Below are positions 17,059 to 25,583 of a stretch of 64,000 nucleotides of DNA, piece after piece. Made by a program: the position numbers and the translations under genes. How positions within the stretch are numbered: position 1 is the first letter of the stretch; every line of letters starts with the position of its first letter. The notes beneath the pieces are model-generated. The model was not told the DNA's origin and did no database searches. It saw only the letters and a list, made by a program, of their open reading frames with translations. The stretch lies in NCBI GenBank assembly GCA_019359125.1, contig JAHHHY010000001.1, positions 496,001 to 560,000 on the forward strand, in the 5' to 3' direction. The stretch comes from Pleurocapsa minor GSE-CHR-MK 17-07R. GTDB lineage: Bacteria; Chloroflexota; Anaerolineae; Aggregatilineales; Phototrophicaceae.

Positions 17059-18345
17059 TCAGCCGCCCTGCTGCGGCGCGTACCACGCTTCCAGACCAGC
17101 CTGAACCGTATCGGCTGCTTCCTGGGCCGTGATTTCCCCGTTCAGCAAACGCGCACTGTTGGTCCACAGGTCGGTTTCGTTATTGGGTTCACCGCGCGAC
17201 AGAATCTGGTAGGACGAGCGAATGGTGCTCTCGCACTCTCCACGCCAGTCCAGCATTTCCTGTGCCAGCGCGTTATCCAGCGTGACCGATGCGTTTGACA
17301 GCGAGAAGAAGCCGGGCAGCGCGTTGGAGTACAGCGAAGCGAACTCTTCTGACGCGACCCACGACAGGAAAGTGCGTGCTGCTTCAGCGCGTGCCGGGTC
17401 AGAGATGTTGCCGTTCAGGCCCATCGCGATGTCTGTGTGGTCGCTGATGTAGCACTGTTCCTGTCCATCCGGCACGGGCGGGCGGAAGGCGCCAATTTCA
17501 AAGTCGGCCTGAGCTTCAAAGCCCGAGATTTCCCACGAACCGGTCGGGTAAATCGCGCCAAGGCCAAGCGTGAACGCGCTCTGTGCGTCCGGGTAGGCGA
17601 TGCCTTGATAGTTATCGATCAGGTAAGGCGTCCAGCGCGACAGCGCCTCGAAAGCGGCCAGGAAGCCCCCTTCATTGTACTTGGCGGTGCCATCAATCAG
17701 GCCAAGTCGGCCTTCTTCACCCATCCAGTAATTCGGGCCGATATTCTGGAAACCCATGGTCGCGGATTCCCATTGATCAGCGGTGCCCATCACCAGCGGC
17801 GCATAAGTGCCATCAGCCTGAATGGCGTCGAGTACTGCATAGAACTCGGATTCCGTCGTCGGTTCTTCAAGGCCCAATGCGCTAAACGCATCGGTGTTGT
17901 AGAAGAACCCATGAATGACCGAGGCCATCGGTACGCAGAATACATCTGCGCCATCGTCGGTGATCCATGCGCTCTTTGCCACATCGCTGAAGTTTTCCAT
18001 GCCGGCCAGGTCATTCAGGGAAGCCAGATTGCCTGCCTGGAACAATCCGAGCGACACGTCGAAGGGACGGCAGGTGATCAGTTCACCGGCAGTGCCACCC
18101 TCCAGCTTGGCGTTTAGGGCAGCATTGTATTCGGCGGGTGCAGATGGCGCGAATACAACCGGAATATCCGGATACTGCGCGTTAAAGGCCGGAATCAGGA
18201 CATCCTGCCAGATGGTGATGTCGTCGTTACGCCAGGATTCGATGACGATGGGGTCCATTTGCGCCGAGGTAAGCGCAGCCGGGGCGAGGAGCAGGCCGAG
18301 TATGCCGCTGGCAGCGAGAAGCCCTGTGAGCTTGTTTTTTGTCAT
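17059..18345 (-). CDS. Extracellular sugar-binding protein of ABC transporter
   Basis: I start the protein at ATG 18345 (428 residues), where AAAGGAAT gives a good ribosome site and a signal peptide begins at once (MTKNKLTGLLAASGILGLLL, cleavage after TSAQ). Upstream Met codons to 18438 add a polar stretch that would bury the signal. The rest is a family 1 solute-binding protein: IVIESWRNDD, IPAFNAQYPDIPVVF, and TRAEAARTFLSWVASEEFAS near the C-terminus. No lipobox Cys is seen, so it may be free or anchored otherwise. It is the first gene of the leftward operon. Confidence 0.9.
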   Translation of the reverse strand: MTKNKLTGLLAASGILGLLLAPAALTSAQMDPIVIESWRNDDITIWQDVLIPAFNAQYPDIPVVFAPSAPAEYNAALNAKLEGGTAGELITCRPFDVSLGLFQAGNLASLNDLAGMENFSDVAKSAWITDDGADVFCVPMASVIHGFFYNTDAFSALGLEEPTTESEFYAVLDAIQADGTYAPLVMGTADQWESATMGFQNIGPNYWMGEEGRLGLIDGTAKYNEGGFLAAFEALSRWTPYLIDNYQGIAYPDAQSAFTLGLGAIYPTGSWEISGFEAQADFEIGAFRPPVPDGQEQCYISDHTDIAMGLNGNISDPARAEAARTFLSWVASEEFASLYSNALPGFFSLSNASVTLDNALAQEMLDWRGECESTIRSSYQILSRGEPNNETDLWTNSARLLNGEITAQEAADTVQAGLEAWYAPQQGG

Positions 18346-18451
18346 GATGGATTCCTTTAAGTAATTCATCTTGTCAGATTTAATTTGCAGCGATGGGTGG
18401 GGAGTGGGATCGCTAGCGATGCTCCTTTCGTCAGCCATGTGACTGAATCTT

Positions 18452-18480
18452 ACTATGAACTATCGGGCGGAATTATGCAA
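18452..18480 (-). promoter_or_regulatory. Promoter of the leftward sugar operon
   Basis: On the minus strand, TTGCAT (18480 to 18475) and CATAGT (18457 to 18452) are spaced by exactly 17 nt. Predicted initiation near 18445 leaves a leader of about 100 nt before ATG 18345. Confidence 0.5.
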
Positions 18481-18593
18481 CAGACCACACGGACTCCCCT
18501 CTCACTCTTTTGGTTAGTTTGAACAGGCGGGCTGGCATAGAGAGCTGTCATTGACCGTCCGTTGGCTGGGGGATTCATCCTGTGAGCAGATAG

Positions 18594-18622
18594 TTGACAA
18601 GCATCCGAATATCTCCTAAGAT
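18594..18622 (+). promoter_or_regulatory. Promoter of the rightward amino-sugar operon
   Basis: A consensus TTGACA (18594-18599) and TAAGAT (18617-18622) are separated by 17 nt. The predicted start near 18629 lies just before an inverted repeat, a classic arrangement for a repressor operator. Confidence 0.65.
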
Positions 18623-18633
18623 GAGGTCAAGGT

Positions 18634-18663
18634 GAGATAGTAAGTTTACTTAACTAACTATCT
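18634..18663 (+). promoter_or_regulatory. Candidate operator (inverted repeat) downstream of the promoter
   Basis: AGATAGT and ACTATCT form a perfect outer inverted repeat around TAAGT-TT-ACTTA, giving a nested imperfect palindrome with AACTAA half-site flavour. It sits at about +5 to +35 of the predicted transcript. The ROK-type repressor of the same operon is the natural candidate binder; this is inferred from position only. Confidence 0.5.
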
Positions 18664-18704
18664 TGCAGAGATCAGATGGCTTTTTTGATGGGAGAAATTA
18701 CGCA

Positions 18705-19952
18705 ATGAAACGTACGGCGCTTTTTGCATCTGCACTTGCGGCATTGACCGTCCTTGTCGCTCCCGCAGCGGCACAGGATCAAACGCTGGAGGTCTACATC
18801 ACAGGCCTCACCGAAGACACGCTGGCATGGTTCAACACCGAAGCAGCCCCGGCATTTGAAGCGGCCCACGAGGGCGTCAATGTTGAGGTCATTACTGGCG
18901 GATGGGGTGACTTCGACGCGACCGTCGCTGGCTGGATTACCACTGGTGATGGCCCTGAAATCGTCTACCTTGGCTCTGAATATGCGGCCACTTACGGACG
19001 CCTGCTGGCTGATATCTCCTCGTATGTGACCGAAGAAGATCTGTCTGCATTTCTGCCGATTGCGGTCGAAACTGCCAGCTGGGATGGTGCGCTGCGCGGC
19101 TTCCCTCTGCTGATGAGCCCCCGCCCCACCTTCTACCGCACCGACCTGGCTGCGGATCCTGCCGCTGTTCCCCCTCTGACCTTTGCTGATGCGCTGTCGT
19201 TTGTGGCCGCCAACAGCAACGTGGTCGACGGCGCCATGACTCAGATGGGCTTCATGGACATCGGGAGTGGCCTGTTCGATGCTCAGGAATTCGTTGCATA
19301 CATCTGGTCTGCTGGTGGCGAGCTGTATAACGAAGATGGCAGTAGCGCATTCGACAGCGCCGCCACTGCCGAAGCCCTGCAGTTCATGTACGATCGTCGC
19401 CGCATCATGATGCCGAATGAGAATACCGCTGGCCTGCCGCCGTTCGAAGGCACGCCGATTGCATCCAATCTCGTTGTCAGCGGTATCTTCCCGATGTGGA
19501 ACATGCCAGCAACCAGCGATCCGCTGTGGGAAAATATCGCGATTGCCCCCTACCCCGCAGGCGCAAATGGTGAGCCAGTTGTGCAGGTGTTCATCGACTG
19601 GCTGTCAGTGCCTGCCTATGTGGAAGATCCGGCTACGGCGGTCGAATTCCTGAAGTTCATCACCAATCAGGAAAATGCAGTCGCGCTGAGCACTGTTGCA
19701 GGCTTCACGCCTACCCGCACAGATGCCTGGGAAGACCTGCGTGCGAGCAACGCGGTGTGGGACCAGCTGCTGGAAGTCGCCGTGGAATATGGTCGTCCGT
19801 TCTCGGACATCCGCGCCAGTGCCGAGCTGCGCCCCCTGATTACCGAGCAGGTCACGCTGTTCCTGACCGACCAGCAGAGCCTGGAAACCACCCAGCAGAA
19901 TCTGAAAGACGAGTACGACGCGATTCTGGAAGATAACGGTTACCTCGGCTAG
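18705..19952 (+). CDS. Extracellular sugar-binding protein, rightward operon
   Basis: The ATG at 18705 follows a GGGAGA box and starts a signal peptide (MKRTALFASALAALTVLVA, then PAAAQ), giving 415 residues. The mature part is a family 1 solute-binding protein: PAFEAAHEGVNVEVITGGWG, VYLGSEYAATYGRLLADIS, and the C-terminal helix VTLFLTDQQSLETTQQNL. It is the first gene of the operon whose later genes encode N-acetylhexosaminidase and NagB-II, so an amino sugar or its oligomer is the inferred ligand. A strong stem-loop follows the stop codon. Confidence 0.9.
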   Translation: MKRTALFASALAALTVLVAPAAAQDQTLEVYITGLTEDTLAWFNTEAAPAFEAAHEGVNVEVITGGWGDFDATVAGWITTGDGPEIVYLGSEYAATYGRLLADISSYVTEEDLSAFLPIAVETASWDGALRGFPLLMSPRPTFYRTDLAADPAAVPPLTFADALSFVAANSNVVDGAMTQMGFMDIGSGLFDAQEFVAYIWSAGGELYNEDGSSAFDSAATAEALQFMYDRRRIMMPNENTAGLPPFEGTPIASNLVVSGIFPMWNMPATSDPLWENIAIAPYPAGANGEPVVQVFIDWLSVPAYVEDPATAVEFLKFITNQENAVALSTVAGFTPTRTDAWEDLRASNAVWDQLLEVAVEYGRPFSDIRASAELRPLITEQVTLFLTDQQSLETTQQNLKDEYDAILEDNGYLG

Positions 19953-19969
19953 CGCAATCCCTATATGAC

Positions 19970-20003
19970 ACACAGGCAGGTTCCATTAGGAACCTGCCTG
20001 TGT
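19970..20003 (+). other. Strong stem-loop after the binding-protein gene
   Basis: ACACAGGCAGGTTCC (19970-19984) and its exact complement (19989-20003) make a 15-bp perfect stem with an ATTA loop. No T-run follows, so this is more likely an mRNA-stabilising or partial-attenuation hairpin than a full terminator. It mirrors the hairpin behind the leftward binding-protein gene. Confidence 0.75.
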
Positions 20004-20070
20004 CGCAGCATACGCTTCACTCAACGCCCGTTTTCATCACACTTCAGAACACACAAAGGGACGGGACATT

Positions 20071-22041
20071 ATGGATGTCGCCGCGCAGGCTCGCCTTGAT
20101 AATCTGCTGTGGGCAGCAGCTACCGTAATTTTCATCGCTGCTGGCAGTGTGCTGCTGGGGCTTCTGGCCCGCGGCGGGGCACGTCTGGCCCGGCTCAGCG
20201 ATGCCGAGGGGCGCAAAATCTTCTGGGGCGTCTTCTTCGCATCTCCCTGGATTATTGGCTTCTTCATTTTCGTCGTCGGCCCTGCCCTGGCCTCTTTGCT
20301 GTACAGCTTCACTGACTACAAGCTGGGCGATTCGATGAATTTCGTCGGCCTGGATAATTATCGTGAGCTGCTGCTGGGCGAAGGCGCACACGGTCGTCGT
20401 TTCGCAGGGGCCATGTACAACTCTTTTTACTACGCAATTATCGGCGTTCCCCTGCAAATCCTGACCGCGCTGGCGATGGCTTTGCTGCTGAATCAGGCAC
20501 TGCGCGGCGTCAGGTTCTTCCGTCTCATTTTCTACCTGCCCGTCATCCTGGCTGGCGGCCCGGCGATTCTGCTGGCCTGGCGCTACATGCTCGCTTCCAA
20601 TGGCGGTTTTATCAACGAAGCCATGTCCGCCGCTGGCAATGCTTTTTTTCTGTTCGACTGGCTGAAACGCACGTTTATATTTCTGGTCGAAGGCTTCAAC
20701 GGCTTTTATTCCGGCATTGTGCGCGGCGATCCGATTGGTCCGCTGAAATATTTCATTCCAGCACTGATCGCAGTGCTTTTCCTCTCGACGATGCTGCGCG
20801 GTGAATGGTCTGATAGTCGACGCAGCCGCCTGCTGCGGGTGTCTGAAATCGTAGGTGCTGTGCTGGGCATGGTGCTGGTCGCGCGCGGCCTGATTGCCCT
20901 GCCCATCGACCCCTTCCTGATCGTAGGTATCGGATTGATTTTGGCCGCTGGGGCGCTGTCAGCCCACCGTAATGCCAGCCCTCGCGCTGCAACGGCTTAT
21001 CTGGTCAGCGGTATCGTACTGAGCGTTGGCGCCGCGCTGATGGCGATTGCCACCCCATCCGCCGAAGATGGCAGCGCATTCTCCGCCCTGCCCTATTTGC
21101 TGGCTTCTGCACTGGTTGCAGCTGTATTTGCAGGCGCACTGGTAGCAAGTCAGGCCCGCCGCGCGAGTGTTCTGCTCATTGGTCTGGCCGCAGGAAGTCT
21201 TGCTGTGCTGGTCCATCTGTCTGCCGGACAGTTTGATCAGGGCCAGCTGGGACTGATCTTTCAATACCTCACGTTCCAGTCGGCAATTGCCCAGCCCGGA
21301 GACCTGGCCTACCTGCAGGAGACATTCCCGCAGGCCAGCCTGTCAGCCTTCTGGATCTGGGGCGGCATGATCGCCTTTTTCGGGGTATTGATTGCACTGA
21401 ACGGAGGCAATGCAAAGCTCCAACGTTGGTTGATCGTCGGAGGCACGGTCGTATTTGCGCTGCTGGCAGTGAACTCGCTGCTGGATACCCTCCGTTATTT
21501 CTCCGCGTTCAATGACGTGGCCGCTGCTGCCGGTGTGCAGAATTACCATTTCTCGCTCTTCAGGCAGGCGACGCAGGTCTTTCCTGATTCGCAGCGCGTT
21601 CCGTTGTGGATGTCCAGCGAATTATGGTCGAAGCCTTCGCTCATCCTCATTACCATGTGGAGTTCCGGCGCCGGGATGCTGATTTTCCTGGCCGCGTTAA
21701 AGGGCATTCCGCGTGTGTTCTACGAGGCGGCCGATGTCGACGGGGCCAGCCGCGTGCAGCAGTTCTTCAAGATCACGCTGCCGCTGATCTCACCAGCTAT
21801 GTTTTACAACATCGTCATTGGCGTCATCGCCGCGTTGCAGACGTTTGAATCGATCTACATCCTGCAAACGCCCACGACCCAGGACAGTCTCGCTTCTGCT
21901 GCTTATTTTCTGTTTGTGCGCACCTTCCGCCAGCTTGCGATTGGCGAAGGTGCAGCTGTGTCGTGGATTCTGGCAGCCATCATCGTGTTCCTCACGGTTC
22001 TGCAATTTCGTTACAGCCGCTGGGTCAATTATGAATCGTAA
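20071..22041 (+). CDS. MalF-type sugar permease with a large polytopic insertion
   Basis: The protein has 656 residues, about twice the usual ~300. The outer parts are a normal MalF-like permease: WGVFFASPWIIGFFIFVVGP, MYNSFYYAIIGVPLQI, FFRLIFYLPVILAGGPAILL, then WMSSELWSKPSLILITMW, and the EAA loop YEAADVDGASRVQQFF followed by KITLPLISP. Between residues ~185 and ~510 lies an extra block with roughly eight hydrophobic segments that typical homologues lack. It replaces the short loop after GGFINEAM. An even number of added helices would keep the topology. A short extra N-terminal helix is also present. No frameshift is visible and the frame is intact. Confidence 0.85.
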   Translation: MDVAAQARLDNLLWAAATVIFIAAGSVLLGLLARGGARLARLSDAEGRKIFWGVFFASPWIIGFFIFVVGPALASLLYSFTDYKLGDSMNFVGLDNYRELLLGEGAHGRRFAGAMYNSFYYAIIGVPLQILTALAMALLLNQALRGVRFFRLIFYLPVILAGGPAILLAWRYMLASNGGFINEAMSAAGNAFFLFDWLKRTFIFLVEGFNGFYSGIVRGDPIGPLKYFIPALIAVLFLSTMLRGEWSDSRRSRLLRVSEIVGAVLGMVLVARGLIALPIDPFLIVGIGLILAAGALSAHRNASPRAATAYLVSGIVLSVGAALMAIATPSAEDGSAFSALPYLLASALVAAVFAGALVASQARRASVLLIGLAAGSLAVLVHLSAGQFDQGQLGLIFQYLTFQSAIAQPGDLAYLQETFPQASLSAFWIWGGMIAFFGVLIALNGGNAKLQRWLIVGGTVVFALLAVNSLLDTLRYFSAFNDVAAAAGVQNYHFSLFRQATQVFPDSQRVPLWMSSELWSKPSLILITMWSSGAGMLIFLAALKGIPRVFYEAADVDGASRVQQFFKITLPLISPAMFYNIVIGVIAALQTFESIYILQTPTTQDSLASAAYFLFVRTFRQLAIGEGAAVSWILAAIIVFLTVLQFRYSRWVNYES

Positions 22042-22092
22042 TGCCGTCCTGTCAGCATCGATTCGCCTCCGTGGCTATGAAAGGAAATACTG

Positions 22093-22998
22093 ATGAGCAC
22101 TCTACAGCACACGCCCGATCTGAGCGTCAATGTCAGGCCCGGCAGGCGTGCGCGCTATCGCCTGAACCTGGATGCCCGCTCTATCGTGTTCTATGCCATT
22201 CTGATCGCCTTCTCGCTGTTTTTTCTGTTTCCGCTGGTGTGGATGGCGGGCACATCGCTGAAATCCATTGAAGAAGTGGGCCGCCCGCAGCTCAGCCTGC
22301 TGCCAGAGGTGCCGCAGTGGTCCAACTATGGCAACCTGTTTGCTGACCCCAGCTTTTATCGCGCCTACGTGAACAGCATTTTCGTAGTGGTGGTGACCCT
22401 GGTGGGCACCGTCGGATCCATCAGCTTTGTCGCTTATGCATTTGCGCGGCTGGAGTGGCGGGGACGTAATCTGGTCTTCGCGCTCATGCTCGGCACGCTG
22501 ATGCTGCCCGCCCAGGCGACGCTCGTGCCGCAGTATGTGCTGTTCTATAACCTCGGCTGGATTCGAACGTTTAATCCCATCACCATTCCCGGATTTTTCG
22601 CAGGCGGCGCAGCGATGATTTTCCTGCTGCGTCAGTTTATGGTCGGCATCCCGAAAGAGCTCGATGAAGCCGCGATGATCGACGGCGCGAATCCGTTACA
22701 GACCTGGTGGTACATCATTCTGCCGCTCTCCCGTCCTGCCATCGCCACGATTACCGTGTTTCTGTTTGTCGGCCTGTGGAACAATCTGATTAACCCGCTG
22801 CTGTATCTGCAGAAGGCGGAGCTGTTTACCATGCCTGTCTTTGTGGCTGGCAAGTTCAACTTGCAGGAATCGCCCATTCCCTGGCAAACCATCATGGCGG
22901 CCAGCGTCACTTTTGTGCTGCCTGTGCTGGTGATCTTCATGTTTACGCAGCGCTTTTTTGTGCAGGGTATTGCAGCCACTGGCGGCAAAGAGGGATAA
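22093..22998 (+). CDS. Sugar ABC transporter permease, MalG type
   Basis: This 301-residue inner-membrane permease has six membrane segments. The first is IVFYAILIAFSLFFLFPLVW and the EAA loop is DEAAMIDGANPLQTWW followed by YIILPLSRP. It ends TQRFFVQGIAATGGKEG, the standard family terminus. It follows the long MalF-type partner by 51 nt and precedes the GH3 gene by 5 nt. No ATPase gene is adjacent. Confidence 0.92.
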   Translation: MSTLQHTPDLSVNVRPGRRARYRLNLDARSIVFYAILIAFSLFFLFPLVWMAGTSLKSIEEVGRPQLSLLPEVPQWSNYGNLFADPSFYRAYVNSIFVVVVTLVGTVGSISFVAYAFARLEWRGRNLVFALMLGTLMLPAQATLVPQYVLFYNLGWIRTFNPITIPGFFAGGAAMIFLLRQFMVGIPKELDEAAMIDGANPLQTWWYIILPLSRPAIATITVFLFVGLWNNLINPLLYLQKAELFTMPVFVAGKFNLQESPIPWQTIMAASVTFVLPVLVIFMFTQRFFVQGIAATGGKEG

Positions 22999-23003
22999 CC
23001 ATC

Positions 23004-24527
23004 ATGCTGCAACTGATGCACACCTTTCCGGGGACAACTGCGCCCGCCGAGATTCTGGCAGCGGTACGCGCCGGCCGTATTGGTGCATTCTGCCTGTTCA
23101 ATTTTAACGTTTCGTCACCCAAACAACTGCGTGAACTGACGCACAGCCTGATGTCAGCCGCGGCTGAAGGTGGCCAGCCAGCGCCCATTATCGGGATCGA
23201 CCAGGAAGGTGGCCAGTTGATGGCCATCACCCACGGCGCAACCGCGCTGCCGGGCAACATGGCGCTGGGCGCGACACGCAGGCCAGACCTGGCCGAGAAG
23301 GCCGGTCGTGTGCTCGGTCGCGAACTGCTGGCGATGGGTGTCAATCTGAACTTTGCGCCGTCGGTGGATGTGAACAGTAACCCGCTAAATCCCGTCATCG
23401 GAATTCGTGCCTTCAGCGATGATCCGGCATTGGTGGGCGCACTGGGCACAGCCCTGATTGCGGGGCTGCAGGCCGAACGTGTCATCGCCACTGCGAAGCA
23501 CTTTCCCGGCCATGGCGATACTGGGACCGATACGCACTATTCTGTGCCCGTAGTTTCTCGTGGGCGGGATCAACTGGACGTGACGGAGCTACGCCCGTTT
23601 CGCGATGCTATTCAGTCTGGCGTTGGTGCAATTCTCTCCGCTCATGTGGTGTTCACAGTCCTTGATGATCAGCAGCCGGCGACGCTGTCGAAAAAAATTA
23701 TGACCGATCTGCTGCGCACTGAGATGGGCTTCACTGGCCTGACCATCACCGACGCCATGGACATGTATGCGGTATCGCGACATGGCCTGCAAAGCCTGCG
23801 AGATGCGATCAGCGCTGGCATTGACCTGGTTTTGCTGGGCCACTTGCCCAATCAGTTCGATCTGATGGATGCCCTTGATATGAAAGCATCCGCAGAATCG
23901 GATGTGCGTATCCTGAACGCAAGGCGTGCCTTGCCTCGTGATCTGCCTTCCCTGAGCGATGTCGGCTGCGCAGAACATCAGGCCATCGCCCAGCAGATTG
24001 CGGACGCAGCCGTGACTGCCGTGCGTGCCTCCGATCAGCTGCCTTTGCAGCCCGGATCTGACCAGAGCCTTCTGCTGATCGTGCCAGAGCTGGTTGATCT
24101 GACCCCTGCGGATACCAGCTCTGGCGTTGAGCTGTCACTCGCGGATGCGCTTCGACAGCGTGGGATGCAGATAACGACATTCGAACTGCCACACGAGGCC
24201 CAGGCAAACCATGTGGCGGAGGCGGTGGCGCTGGCTGATAGCGCGGACCTGGTCATCGTCGGTACCATTGCCGCCGATCGGCATAAGATGCAGGCTGAAC
24301 TGGTGAATGCATTGATTGATCTTGGCCATAGGCCGATTGTGATAGCTATGCGCACGCCTTTTGATATTGTCGCTTTTCCGCGTGTGGAGACCTATCTGTG
24401 CACGTATGGCGTGCGTGCGCCTAATCTTGAAGCTGCTGCCAGAGTCCTGTTTGGCGAGATTCAGGCGACGGGCGTGCTGCCATGCGCAATTCCGGGCATG
24501 GCACTGCCCAATCAGGTGACATTATGA
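23004..24527 (+). CDS. GH3 beta-N-acetylhexosaminidase, NagZ-like
   Basis: This 507-residue protein has the NagZ-type GH3 barrel. Landmarks are IGIDQEGGQLMAI, the signature KHFPGHGDTGTDTHYSVP (Lys165-His166; general acid/base His178 in the Asp-x-His loop), and nucleophile Asp250 in ITDAMDM. About 190 further residues form a GH3 C-terminal-like domain (VIVGTIAADRHKMQAELVNA) that short NagZ proteins lack. There is no signal peptide, so it acts in the cytoplasm. It would split GlcNAc from imported peptidoglycan or chitin fragments. It is 5 nt after the permease gene, and its stop overlaps the GH18 start. Confidence 0.88.
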   Translation: MLQLMHTFPGTTAPAEILAAVRAGRIGAFCLFNFNVSSPKQLRELTHSLMSAAAEGGQPAPIIGIDQEGGQLMAITHGATALPGNMALGATRRPDLAEKAGRVLGRELLAMGVNLNFAPSVDVNSNPLNPVIGIRAFSDDPALVGALGTALIAGLQAERVIATAKHFPGHGDTGTDTHYSVPVVSRGRDQLDVTELRPFRDAIQSGVGAILSAHVVFTVLDDQQPATLSKKIMTDLLRTEMGFTGLTITDAMDMYAVSRHGLQSLRDAISAGIDLVLLGHLPNQFDLMDALDMKASAESDVRILNARRALPRDLPSLSDVGCAEHQAIAQQIADAAVTAVRASDQLPLQPGSDQSLLLIVPELVDLTPADTSSGVELSLADALRQRGMQITTFELPHEAQANHVAEAVALADSADLVIVGTIAADRHKMQAELVNALIDLGHRPIVIAMRTPFDIVAFPRVETYLCTYGVRAPNLEAAARVLFGEIQATGVLPCAIPGMALPNQVTL

Positions 24528-25576
24528 AGCTGACGGGTTTGTATCGCGCTGTATTTGTCGGGCTGATAGCACTCAGCTCCGGCGTCGTCGTGGCTCAGGA
24601 GACACCGTCCGGTTGGTGCACCAGCGTGTGGTATCCGTCATCCACTGAGCCTGACGGACTGGACAGTATTCGCGCCCATGTGGACGCGATCGACATTGTC
24701 CATCCGTTCTGGTATTCGCCGCTGCCTGATGGTGGCCTGCAACGCCATGATGGCGCTGAAGACCCGGACATCCTGGCGCTGCTGCGTGAGGCGAATATTC
24801 TGGTGATTCCCAGTATTTTCGCCAGCGTCCCCACCATGCTTGCATCCGATGAAGCCATGATGACCCACATAGAGGTCATTACCTCGCTCGTAGAGCTTAT
24901 GGATTATGACGGCATCGATATCGATTATGAAGGTTTCCCGGCCAGCAACCGTGATGCCTTCAGTCTGTTTATCGAGCGGCTGGCAGACGCCCTGCATGCC
25001 AACGGCCGTCTGATTACGATTGCCCTGCATGCGAAAACGGATGATCAGGGCACCTGGGAGGGCCCGCGCGGCCAGGACTGGTCCAGAATCCTTCCCGTGG
25101 TCGATATCGCCAATCTGATGACGTACGACTACACCAGCAGGAACCAGCCGCCTGGCCCGATTGCACCCTCTCAGTGGATGGCTGACGTTGTAGGGTATGC
25201 CTCGCAGTTCACATCGCTGGACAAAATTCGGCTTGGCATGCCGTTTTATGGCTACTCATGGATGCGCGGCTCACCTCCGGCCACCACTATCTCGTATCGC
25301 AGTGTGATGCGCTGGGTGGACTCGTTCAATCTCGATACCTCGAATCGACATCAGCAGTCGCATGAGCTGCTGATTGAGCTGAGGGTGACTGGCCTGCCCC
25401 GCCAGAATATTGTGCTGAACGACGCTGCCTCCGTCGCCGATAAACTGGAGACGGTCATGAGTGCATATGCCGGGCTGGGCGGCGTGGCAATCTGGGGCAT
25501 AGGTGGTGAAGATCCCTCTACCTGGGATATCCTTTCGCGATATCATACGGGCATGTGCGCCTTACGAGATCGTTGA
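24524..25576 (+). CDS. Secreted GH18 glycosidase (chitinase / cortical-lytic type)
   Basis: The ATG at 24524 overlaps the GH3 stop (ATGA) and begins a signal peptide (MKLTGLYRAVFVGLIALSSG, cleavage near VVAQ), giving 350 residues. The mature part is a GH18 barrel: the catalytic motif YDGIDIDYEGF with acid Glu136, then ITIALHAKTDD, VDIANLMTYDY, and GGVAIWGIGGEDPSTW near the end. It resembles the YaaH/SleL branch of GlcNAc-specific hydrolases. It is exported and could generate the oligosaccharides that the neighbouring ABC system imports and the GH3 enzyme finishes. Confidence 0.87.
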   Translation: MKLTGLYRAVFVGLIALSSGVVVAQETPSGWCTSVWYPSSTEPDGLDSIRAHVDAIDIVHPFWYSPLPDGGLQRHDGAEDPDILALLREANILVIPSIFASVPTMLASDEAMMTHIEVITSLVELMDYDGIDIDYEGFPASNRDAFSLFIERLADALHANGRLITIALHAKTDDQGTWEGPRGQDWSRILPVVDIANLMTYDYTSRNQPPGPIAPSQWMADVVGYASQFTSLDKIRLGMPFYGYSWMRGSPPATTISYRSVMRWVDSFNLDTSNRHQQSHELLIELRVTGLPRQNIVLNDAASVADKLETVMSAYAGLGGVAIWGIGGEDPSTWDILSRYHTGMCALRDR

Positions 25577-25583
25577 ATGCTGC

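Noticed and set aside
17437-18117. 226-codon plus-strand ORF opposite the binding-protein gene
   Set aside because: It lies antisense to the solute-binding protein and shows no signal, motif or start context.
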